From Lachnospiraceae bacterium (GTDB taxonomy: Bacteria > Bacillota > Clostridia > Lachnospirales > Lachnospiraceae), in contig JAGCXJ010000166.1 in assembly GCA_017961385.1 (NCBI GenBank), forward strand, positions 1-5,361: a DNA stretch of 5,361 bases, given 5' to 3'. Shown piece after piece: positions 1 to 5,361 of the stretch. Numbering within the stretch: the stretch's first letter is position 1; every line of letters starts with the position of its first letter. The notes under the pieces are model-generated. The model saw only the letters and a program-made list of their open reading frames with translations, was not told where the DNA came from and searched no databases. Made by a program: the position numbers and the translations under genes.

Positions 1-701
1 ACAGGGGAAAGGATGAGGTATATGCCGTAAACGAGCTGTATCTTAAGCTAAAGAGCGAGATCCTGAACCAGAAGGCGCATAATGTATCATCAGGCTCGAA
101 AAGTATAAGATCAGGCTCAAAAAGCGGAATATCATTTAAAGGCTTTCTTGGTGTCTGCGGTGCCTTTTTGGGATTTGCGGGCATCTCCGCAATGGGACCT
201 TTAAGATTTGGTATATTCTTAGCCTTGACATTGGGAATATTACTTATACTGGTATGGATACCTGCATGCACTCCCTGGTTTAAGAACAAGAAATATCAGA
301 AGATCTTTTTGGCATATGCCTTTATACTGTTCTGGGTTCTGGTAGGACTCGGTGTTAATGCAAGCACACCGCATTATTACAGATACAATAACTCGGTATA
401 CTGTCAGTATGACAACGATTACTATGAATATGATCCGTATACAAACGATTATAATGAGATAAACTCTGATTATCTGCCTGTTGAGATAGTCAACAACGGT
501 CCCGATTATGAATTTGACATGAACGGGGAAGAATGGGACAGTTCATATGACTTTGAAGACAGCGATTACTATGAAGAGAATTTAAGATCCACACATGACT
601 GGAGCAGCTCTGACGGCGGATCGAGCTATGACAGCGATTATGACTGGGACAGCGGGTCAGACTGGGACAGCGGATCTACAGACTGGGGCAGTGACTGGTA
701 G
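1..701 (+). CDS. Membrane protein with acidic Tyr/Asp/Ser/Trp-rich tail, 5'-truncated
   Basis: I do not recognise the family. The frame is open from base 3 to the TAG at 699-701 (232 codons), so the gene starts before the window. The TTG at 168 is only the first start-like codon inside it and would cut through a hydrophobic stretch. Visible order: a charged, probably helical piece (DEVYAVNELYLKLKSEI); a linker with two SGSKS copies; three likely membrane segments (about bases 129-195, 201-270 and 300-360); then about 112 residues with roughly 30 Asp/Glu, few basic residues, many Tyr and six Trp, ending in DWDSGS repeats. The tail is probably disordered or surface-exposed, but its side of the membrane cannot be told. 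Membrane proteins ending in low-complexity Ser/Asp/Trp/Gly tails (zinc-ribbon or TPM-type) are known in Clostridia. Placing this one among them is a guess, because the N-terminal domain is outside the window. Same strand as the following operon. Confidence 0.8.
   Translation, partial: RGKDEVYAVNELYLKLKSEILNQKAHNVSSGSKSIRSGSKSGISFKGFLGVCGAFLGFAGISAMGPLRFGIFLALTLGILLILVWIPACTPWFKNKKYQKIFLAYAFILFWVLVGLGVNASTPHYYRYNNSVYCQYDNDYYEYDPYTNDYNEINSDYLPVEIVNNGPDYEFDMNGEEWDSSYDFEDSDYYEENLRSTHDWSSSDGGSSYDSDYDWDSGSDWDSGSTDWGSDW
90..125 (+). repeat. Two-copy direct repeat encoding SGSKS
   Basis: A 15-base unit, tcaggctcgaaaagt at 90-104, recurs as tcaggctcaaaaagc at 111-125, with two third-position differences and a 21-base period. 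Both copies are in the reading frame of the membrane protein and encode SGSKS, separated by Ile-Arg. This gives a short basic, flexible linker just before the first hydrophobic segment. It is a small in-gene duplication rather than a separate element. Confidence 0.6.
642..698 (+). repeat. Tandem 18-base repeat encoding DWDSGS at the protein C-terminus
   Basis: Two adjacent 18-base units (642-659 and 660-677) share their first 14 bases, gactgggacagcgg, and both encode DWDSGS. A Thr codon, a degenerate unit encoding DWGS (681-692) and a final DW (693-698) follow, and the stop codon comes immediately after. The period is in frame, so copy-number change would alter tail length without breaking the gene. 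Looser DS/DY/DW units lie just upstream (about 630-641). Confidence 0.75.
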
Positions 702-721
702 TACCATAAGCTTACTGAATG

Positions 722-730
722 TGTTATAAT
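722..730 (+). promoter_or_regulatory. Extended -10 promoter for the rmlB operon
   Basis: TGTTATAAT matches the extended -10 form TGnTATAAT, with the perfect TATAAT at 725-730. No good -35 box is seen at the usual distance: the hexamer 17 bases upstream (702-707, taccat) matches TTGACA poorly, as expected if the TG extension compensates. Transcription would start near the purines at 736-738, giving a leader of roughly 24 bases. The site lies in the gap just after the upstream gene's stop codon. It also overlaps an in-frame ATG at 719, which argues that this ATG is not the rmlB start. Confidence 0.65.
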
Positions 731-747
731 ACAGAGAATCAAAATTT

Positions 748-753
748 AAGGAG
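748..753 (+). promoter_or_regulatory. Ribosome binding site fixing the rmlB start
   Basis: AAGGAG lies 7 bases before the ATG at 761. The in-frame ATG at 719 has no comparable site and overlaps the promoter, so 761 is the better start. Confidence 0.85.
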
Positions 754-760
754 CAGAATC

Positions 761-1780
761 ATGACGATAATAGTTACCGGTGGAGCCGGTTTTATTGGAA
801 GCAACTTTGTATTTCATATGTTGAACAAATATCCCGAGTACAGGATAGTGTGTCTCGACTGTCTTACATATGCGGGAAATCTTTCGACACTTGAACCTGT
901 AATGGACAATCCCAACTTCAGGTTTGTAAAGGAGAGCATCACAGACAGAGCAGCCGTTGAAAAGCTGTTTGAAGAAGAGCATCCCGACATGGTAGTAAAC
1001 TTTGCTGCAGAGAGCCATGTTGACCGTTCTATAGAAAATCCGGGAGTATTTCTTGAAACAAATATCATGGGTACTCAGATACTCATGGATGCATGCAGAA
1101 AGTACGGTATAAAGAGATATCATCAGGTATCGACAGACGAGGTTTACGGAGATCTTCCGCTTGACAGACCGGATCTGTTCTTTACCGAAGAGACTCCCAT
1201 TCATACGAGCTCACCTTACAGTTCATCAAAGGCGGGCGCAGATCTTTTGGTACTTGCTTATCACAGGACATACGGACTTCCCGTTACGATAAGCAGATGC
1301 TCAAACAACTACGGACCTTATCACTTCCCGGAAAAGCTCATTCCGCTAATGATAATCAATGCATTAAATGACAAGCCTCTTCCGGTATACGGCGAGGGAA
1401 TCAATGTAAGAGACTGGCTGTATGTAGAGGATCACTGCAAGGCCATAGATCTTGTCATCCATAACGGAAGAGTCGGTGAAGTATATAACATCGGCGGACA
1501 TAACGAGATGAAGAATATAGATATAGTAAAGCTCATATGCAAAGAGCTCGGCAAGCCCGAGAGTCTCATCACATATGTGACAGACAGAAAAGGTCATGAC
1601 ATGCGTTATGCCATCGATCCCACAAAGATACATAATGAGCTGGGATGGCTTCCTGAGACAAAGTTTGCTGACGGCATCAAGAAGACGATCAGATGGTATC
1701 TGGATAACAAGGACTGGTGGGAGCCGATCATATCGGGCGAATATCAGAACTATTATGAAAAAATGTACGCTAACAGATAA
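761..1780 (+). CDS. rfbB: dTDP-glucose 4,6-dehydratase (RmlB/RfbB)
   Basis: Predicted to convert dTDP-glucose to dTDP-4-keto-6-deoxyglucose in the cytoplasm (EC 4.2.1.46), the second step of dTDP-L-rhamnose and related deoxysugar synthesis. The 339-residue length is typical. It is an extended short-chain dehydrogenase: NAD-binding TGGAGFIG at residues 6-13, NFAAESHVDRS at 80-90, catalytic Thr125-Asp126-Glu127 in STDEVYG, Tyr153 and Lys157 of the YxxxK pair, substrate-side NNYGPYHFPEKLIP from 182, and the conserved NVRDWLYVEDHC region further on. All expected catalytic residues are present, so it should be active. The start at 761 places the Rossmann strand at the very N-terminus, as in the family, and has AAGGAG 7 bases upstream. 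An extension to the ATG at 719 would add 14 unconserved residues. It is first in the operon, 23 bases before the glycosyltransferase gene. rmlA, rmlC and rmlD are not in the window. Confidence 0.96.
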   Translation: MTIIVTGGAGFIGSNFVFHMLNKYPEYRIVCLDCLTYAGNLSTLEPVMDNPNFRFVKESITDRAAVEKLFEEEHPDMVVNFAAESHVDRSIENPGVFLETNIMGTQILMDACRKYGIKRYHQVSTDEVYGDLPLDRPDLFFTEETPIHTSSPYSSSKAGADLLVLAYHRTYGLPVTISRCSNNYGPYHFPEKLIPLMIINALNDKPLPVYGEGINVRDWLYVEDHCKAIDLVIHNGRVGEVYNIGGHNEMKNIDIVKLICKELGKPESLITYVTDRKGHDMRYAIDPTKIHNELGWLPETKFADGIKKTIRWYLDNKDWWEPIISGEYQNYYEKMYANR

Positions 1781-1794
1781 TCTGTAAACATATC

Positions 1795-1799
1795 GGGGG
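1795..1799 (+). promoter_or_regulatory. Atypical G-run ribosome binding site for the glycosyltransferase
   Basis: A run of five G lies 4 bases before the ATG at 1804. It can pair with the CCUCC core of 16S rRNA using one central G-U wobble, but both the sequence and the short spacing are less usual than at the neighbouring genes. Translation may be weaker here, or partly coupled to rmlB, which stops 23 bases upstream. Confidence 0.5.
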
Positions 1800-1803
1800 A
1801 AAT

Positions 1804-2952
1804 ATGAAAAGGGTTTTATTGGTTCCTATGGCAGCCATGGCCGAAACGGCAGGAAGCTTTACGAGAGTAAGACAGCTTGCAGGCGCTCTTTTAAAGGCCG
1901 GTCATGAAGTAGCCGTGTGCTGCGCAAAGGATGTCAATTACAGTGTTATAGAGGGTACCGTAGAGTATCCTCTTTCTATTCCCATACCTCTGGGCATGCC
2001 TGAGGTCATAGGAAAGCATACGTTTCCGATAGCCCAGAAGCTGGGTGTGACATCCGTAAAGAAGGTAAACAGCTTTGAGGATGTCTTATATCTTACCGGA
2101 AATACATGTTATAAGTATCTAAATAAAAGCGTGGATGAGATAAGGAGAGCGATAAAGGAATTCAGACCCGATATCGTTTATTCCGAGTTTAATATATCTG
2201 CTATAACGGCAGCAAAACTTGAAGGAAAGAGATGCTTTATCTCCGCAAGCGTTCCGACGCAGGCCGAATACGGCTGCACGCCAAAGTATGCATCGGGACT
2301 AAACAGGCTTCTAAGGGAGCATGGCCTTGATCATGTTGAATCATGTCTGGATGTCTTTGACTGGGCGGAAAAGAAGTTTGTTCCAAGCTGCTACGAGCTT
2401 GAACCTATCGAGGATTCAAAGGTCGTTTACTGCGGGACTCTTAAAAAGGCTGATATACGTCTTTCAAACAAGAGGGACAAGATACTTGCATATATGGGAA
2501 ACGGAACCATATCCGTAAAGAAGATGCAAGCGGAAGTTTCAAGAGCCTTTGCGGGAAGCAGATACGAGGTATATATCGCAGGCCACGGTCTTAAGGAAGT
2601 AAACGAAGGAAACATCCACTGCGCACCATACTTTGATTTTTCTGATCTTTTGCCGGAAAGCGTATTATATATAAATCACGGCGGACAGAACAGCATGACC
2701 GACGGTCTTATAAACGGCGTTCCTCTTTTGATATGTCCGGGCAAGGTATTCGAGAGAAAGTACAATGCTTCAAGCATAGTCAATACAGGAGCCGGCATGG
2801 AGATATCATACGATGAGTTCATCGCAGAAAATATAAGAGAAAAGGCCGATCATATCATTGCTGACAGCACATATGCAAAGCAGGCTTCAATGCTTGGAAG
2901 ACGCCTTTTGCAGCTTGGAGGCTGTGACAACATAGTAAGAGAGTGCGGCTAG
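1804..2952 (+). CDS. Family 1 (UGT/MGT-like) GT-B glycosyltransferase
   Basis: Predicted cytoplasmic or membrane-associated nucleotide-sugar glycosyltransferase of 382 residues, the usual GT1 size. The N-terminal half opens with a beta strand (KRVLLVP) and an RVRQLAGALLKAGHEV helix-strand that corresponds to the family's LAxxLxxRGHEV element. The C-terminal half has a strand at YMGNGTIS (about 230-237), the APYFDFSDLLPE segment (274-285) in the place of the usual VPQxxLL, and the donor-binding signature HGGQNS at 292-297, followed by GLINGVPLLICP and an RKYNA/GAG segment (318-331). These steps match GT1 enzymes that glycosylate lipids or small molecules. Donor and acceptor cannot be read from sequence. 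The adjacent rmlB makes a dTDP-deoxysugar donor plausible, as an inference only. There is no signal peptide or membrane segment. It lies 23 bases after rmlB and 33 before malQ. Confidence 0.85.
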   Translation: MKRVLLVPMAAMAETAGSFTRVRQLAGALLKAGHEVAVCCAKDVNYSVIEGTVEYPLSIPIPLGMPEVIGKHTFPIAQKLGVTSVKKVNSFEDVLYLTGNTCYKYLNKSVDEIRRAIKEFRPDIVYSEFNISAITAAKLEGKRCFISASVPTQAEYGCTPKYASGLNRLLREHGLDHVESCLDVFDWAEKKFVPSCYELEPIEDSKVVYCGTLKKADIRLSNKRDKILAYMGNGTISVKKMQAEVSRAFAGSRYEVYIAGHGLKEVNEGNIHCAPYFDFSDLLPESVLYINHGGQNSMTDGLINGVPLLICPGKVFERKYNASSIVNTGAGMEISYDEFIAENIREKADHIIADSTYAKQASMLGRRLLQLGGCDNIVRECG

Positions 2953-2964
2953 GCACTTATCAAT

Positions 2965-2975
2965 AAGGAAGAAGG
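2965..2975 (+). promoter_or_regulatory. Ribosome binding site of malQ
   Basis: The purine-rich AAGGAAGAAGG ends 10 bases before the ATG at 2986. It has two overlapping Shine-Dalgarno-like cores; the nearer GAAGG is the likelier one. The 33-base gap shows no -10 box, so malQ is probably transcribed from upstream. Confidence 0.65.
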
Positions 2976-2985
2976 TAACTGAAAA

Positions 2986-4500
2986 ATGAGAGAGAGCGGA
3001 ATACTGTTTCCCATCTTTTCTATCCCGTCAAAGTTCGGGATCGGATGCTTTTCAAAGGAAGCATATGATTTTGTTGATTTTCTGGAAGGAGCGGGTCAGG
3101 GCTTCTGGCAGATACTTCCCGTGGGACCTACGGGATTTGGCAATTCGCCTTATCAGCCTTTTTCGGCTTTTGCGGGAAATCCGTATTTCATATCCCTGGA
3201 AGATCTTATTAAAGAAGGTCTTCTTACATGGGATGAATGCAATGCGATAAAGTTTTACAGTGACGAGACAAGAGTCGATTACGGCGCGATATACGAAAAC
3301 AGAGACGATATTTTGGAGATCGCCTATAAAATATTCATTCAGTCAGACAATGAAACAAAGCAGTTTAAGGCGTTTATAAAAAAGGAATCCGGATGGCTTG
3401 AGGATTATGCTCTTTTCACATCCGTTAAGAGAAAGCTTGGCGGCAAGCCGTGGTATGAATGGGAGAAAGGATTAAAAGAAAGAGATCCTGACGCTTTAAA
3501 GAAGATAAAGAATGAACTTAAGGATGATATTGAATTTGTATACTTCAAGCAGTATGAATTTGACAAGCAGTACAGAGCGCTTCGCGAGTATGCAAACAAA
3601 AAGAACGTTAAGATAATCGGAGACATGCCGTTTTACGTTTCGCTCGACAGCGTGGACTGCTGGGCTCATCCGGATGTCTTTTTAATGGATAAGGATCTTA
3701 AGCCAAAGGTTGTTGCAGGATGTGCTCCTGATGCATTCTCCAGGACGGGACAGCTGTGGGGCAATCCTATCTATGACTGGAAGGCTCTTGCAAAGAGAGG
3801 CTATGACTGGTGGGCAGACAGGATAAAGAGAAACTATGATTTCTATGATGTTATAAGGATAGATCATTTCCACGGATTCTGTGAATACTATGCGATCCCC
3901 TACGGAGACAAGACTGCCGAAAACGGAAAGCTTTGCAAGGGACCGGGAATGGATCTTTTCAATGTCCTTACCGATAAGCTTGGAAAGCTTAGGATTATCG
4001 CAGAGGATCTTGGAAACAATACGCCTGAAAACGAGGCGCTTCTTGAAGAGAGCGGGTTCCCGGGAATGAAGGTCCTTCAGTATGGCTTTACCAGCTGGGA
4101 CAGTTATTATGTAAACCACAGACATGTAACAAACTGTGTCGTATATACCGGAACGCATGACAACACTCCTACGAGAGCCTGGGTTGAGGAGATCAATGAC
4201 GGCGAGAGAGATTTCTGCAGAAGATATATAAATTCCATGAACTCCGACTACGGACAGCTCGTATGGGATATAATACGTGAAGCTTACAGATCCGTTGCCG
4301 ACCTTTGCATCATCCCGCTGCAGGACTATCTGTGCTTTGGAAAGGAAGCAAGGATAAATACTCCCGGAACTTCGGAAAACAACTGGGAATGGAGGCTTCG
4401 TCCAAACTTCCTGTCTGATGATCTTAAAAGAAGCATAAGATCTCTTACAGAACTGTACAGCCGCATACCTAAAACAGAGGAAAAAGATAGAAAGGCGTAA
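2986..4500 (+). CDS. malQ: 4-alpha-glucanotransferase (amylomaltase, GH77)
   Basis: Predicted to transfer alpha-1,4-glucan segments between maltodextrins, releasing glucose (EC 2.4.1.25), in cytoplasmic maltodextrin or glycogen metabolism. The 504-residue length is standard for bacterial MalQ. The N-terminus has the family opening RESGILFPIFSIPSKFGIG, then QILPVGPTGFGNSPYQPFSA (43-62). The loop PDAFSRTGQLWGNPIYDW runs 248-265. The three catalytic acids are present: nucleophile Asp293 in RIDHFHGF, acid/base Glu340 in IIAEDLG, and Asp392 in THDNTP. From memory, the first two share the numbering of Thermus aquaticus amylomaltase (Asp293, Glu340), and the third corresponds to its Asp395. The C-terminal NTPGTSENNWEWR (458-470) is also typical. 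The ATG at 2986 is the only sensible start, since the family motif begins at residue 2. It is followed after 2 bases by a permease gene, so the two are probably translated in close coupling. No maltodextrin phosphorylase gene is in the window. Confidence 0.97.
   Translation: MRESGILFPIFSIPSKFGIGCFSKEAYDFVDFLEGAGQGFWQILPVGPTGFGNSPYQPFSAFAGNPYFISLEDLIKEGLLTWDECNAIKFYSDETRVDYGAIYENRDDILEIAYKIFIQSDNETKQFKAFIKKESGWLEDYALFTSVKRKLGGKPWYEWEKGLKERDPDALKKIKNELKDDIEFVYFKQYEFDKQYRALREYANKKNVKIIGDMPFYVSLDSVDCWAHPDVFLMDKDLKPKVVAGCAPDAFSRTGQLWGNPIYDWKALAKRGYDWWADRIKRNYDFYDVIRIDHFHGFCEYYAIPYGDKTAENGKLCKGPGMDLFNVLTDKLGKLRIIAEDLGNNTPENEALLEESGFPGMKVLQYGFTSWDSYYVNHRHVTNCVVYTGTHDNTPTRAWVEEINDGERDFCRRYINSMNSDYGQLVWDIIREAYRSVADLCIIPLQDYLCFGKEARINTPGTSENNWEWRLRPNFLSDDLKRSIRSLTELYSRIPKTEEKDRKA
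4491..4495 (+). promoter_or_regulatory. Ribosome binding site of the permease, inside the malQ 3' end
   Basis: AAAGG lies within the last codons of malQ, 7 bases before the ATG at 4503. The placement supports transcription in one message and likely translational coupling. Confidence 0.6.
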
Positions 4501-4502
4501 TT

Positions 4503-5361
4503 ATGAAAAAGGGCTTCTGGACCTTTAGATACACGCTTATAAACATGACATATTTTGTCGCATTCTGCACTATACATGCTCTTGCGGCCGTATATCTTCT
4601 GGCAAACGGTTTTTCAAATACCGAAGTGGGCATCCTTCTTGCTCTGGCAAATATCGTTTCCGCGATCTGTCAGCCCTACTTTGCATCAATAATAGATAAG
4701 CCGGGACCTTTGACGAATCGACGCTTCATAATCATATCTGTTATGATCATCCTTGCAGGAAGTGTCATACTCATGCTTGGAGTAAACAAGGCGGTCATAT
4801 TTGTTATATATGCACTCATATATATGGTCCAGTTTGCTTATCAGCCGGTAATGACTGCACTCTGCTTTGAATACCAGAAGGCCGGCTGTGATATATACTA
4901 CGGACTTGCAAGAGGACTGGGTTCTGCCAGCTTTGCTCTAACGAGTGCATTTATAGGAAGCGCCGTTCAAAAGAAGGGTGTGGATATACTGCTTGTCGTA
5001 AACATCATATCCATGATCCTTTCGGCGATAGTGGTATTTACATTTAAAAAGCCCGAGACTGTATGCGAAGCAGACAGGGAAGAGGAAAAAAGCGGATCGG
5101 GCAGTGAAAGTCAGGCTGTCGCACATAACAATATCGCTTCTTTTGTAAAAACATATCCTGCGTTTTCTCTTTTCCTTATAGGAATGATATGCTTTTTCTT
5201 TGCTCACAACATGATCAACGATTTCATGATCCAGATCATAAGAAGCCTGGGCGGAAACGAGACACAGCTCGGATATGCCAACTTTTTGCAGGCGATCTTG
5301 GAGCTGCCAGTTATGGCAGTCATAGGATTTATTCTTAAAAAGATAACATCAGACAGGCTGC
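4503..5361 (+). CDS. MFS permease, LacY/oligosaccharide-proton symporter-like, 3'-truncated
   Basis: The frame is open from ATG 4503 to the right edge: 286 residues of an expected 390-420, so about two thirds of the protein. Around eight membrane segments can be read: six in residues 12-181, a hydrophilic acidic loop at about 182-215 (the usual MFS central loop), and two more at about 219-240 and 258-279. The order of elements follows LacY from memory: an early hydrophobic hairpin, TEVGILLALANIVSAICQPYF in TM2, a short basic loop with NRR, then YYGLARGLGSASFALTSAFIG (132-152), corresponding to the LacY segment FGRARMFGCVGWALCASIVG. Arg137 falls at LacY Arg144, while the Glu126 position is Ala120, so substrate use need not be lactose-like. 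Import of an oligosaccharide or nucleoside with protons is likely. Gene position after malQ suggests a maltodextrin or glucoside, as inference. Nucleoside porters share this fold and cannot be excluded. Confidence 0.82.
   Translation, partial: MKKGFWTFRYTLINMTYFVAFCTIHALAAVYLLANGFSNTEVGILLALANIVSAICQPYFASIIDKPGPLTNRRFIIISVMIILAGSVILMLGVNKAVIFVIYALIYMVQFAYQPVMTALCFEYQKAGCDIYYGLARGLGSASFALTSAFIGSAVQKKGVDILLVVNIISMILSAIVVFTFKKPETVCEADREEEKSGSGSESQAVAHNNIASFVKTYPAFSLFLIGMICFFFAHNMINDFMIQIIRSLGGNETQLGYANFLQAILELPVMAVIGFILKKITSDRL

Noticed and set aside
168..701. A complete 177-residue gene starting at TTG 168
   Set aside because: The frame is open without a stop back to base 3, the TTG falls inside a hydrophobic segment, and no ribosome binding site precedes it. 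The gene is truncated by the window edge instead.
707..714. TAAGCTTA palindrome upstream of the -10 box as an operator
   Set aside because: An 8-base perfect palindrome is short enough to occur by chance, and no second copy or longer dyad was found around it.
719..760. A longer rmlB start at ATG 719
   Set aside because: It overlaps the TATAAT promoter, lacks a Shine-Dalgarno site and adds 14 residues ahead of the conserved Rossmann strand.
746..1204. Minus-strand reading frame of 152 codons opposite rmlB
   Set aside because: It lies wholly over conserved rmlB codons, shows no recognisable family features, and is explained as a shadow frame.
2956..2967. CTTAT/ATAAG inverted repeat between the glycosyltransferase gene and malQ as a terminator
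   Set aside because: The stem is only 5 A/T-rich pairs with a two-base loop and no T-run, so it is too weak to terminate and consistent with chance.
3682..4158. Minus-strand reading frame of 158 codons opposite malQ
   Set aside because: It overlaps the catalytic region of malQ, whose protein is clearly conserved. The antisense translation has no recognisable domain.
4269..4274. TATAAT inside malQ as an internal promoter for the permease
   Set aside because: It encodes part of WDIIRE, has neither a TG extension nor a -35 match, and sits more than 220 bases from the permease start.

Overview
The window looks like chromosomal DNA of a low-to-moderate-GC Firmicute, most likely a Lachnospiraceae-type anaerobe (Butyrivibrio or Pseudobutyrivibrio-like). 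This is inferred from codon habit (AGA/AGG for most arginines, many ATA isoleucines, GGA glycines), Shine-Dalgarno-led genes and the family-level character of the proteins. No species is claimed. All recognisable genes are on the + strand and tightly packed.

Layout: (1) bases 1-701 are the 3' part of a gene that begins before the window. It encodes three membrane segments and then a long acidic tail rich in Tyr, Asp, Ser and Trp that ends in DWDSGS repeats. (2) A 59-base gap follows, with no visible terminator. It holds an extended -10 promoter (TGTTATAAT) and a good ribosome binding site. (3) Four genes follow in what looks like one operon: rmlB (dTDP-glucose 4,6-dehydratase, 761-1780), a GT-B fold family-1 glycosyltransferase (1804-2952), malQ (4-alpha-glucanotransferase, 2986-4500) and an MFS sugar-porter-like permease cut by the right edge (4503 onward). 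The gaps between them are 23, 33 and 2 bases.

How they may work together: RmlB makes dTDP-4-keto-6-deoxyglucose, the precursor of rhamnose and other deoxysugars, and the neighbouring glycosyltransferase could consume a sugar derived from it. MalQ and the permease look like a separate maltodextrin/oligosaccharide handling pair. Their co-transcription with rmlB and the glycosyltransferase is a reasonable inference from spacing, but a biochemical link is not shown. No rRNA, tRNA, CRISPR array, insertion sequence, origin or riboswitch was seen. Overall this is an ordinary metabolic region. The least understood parts are the membrane protein with the acidic repetitive tail and the acceptor of the glycosyltransferase. 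Nothing here clearly marks a new system.
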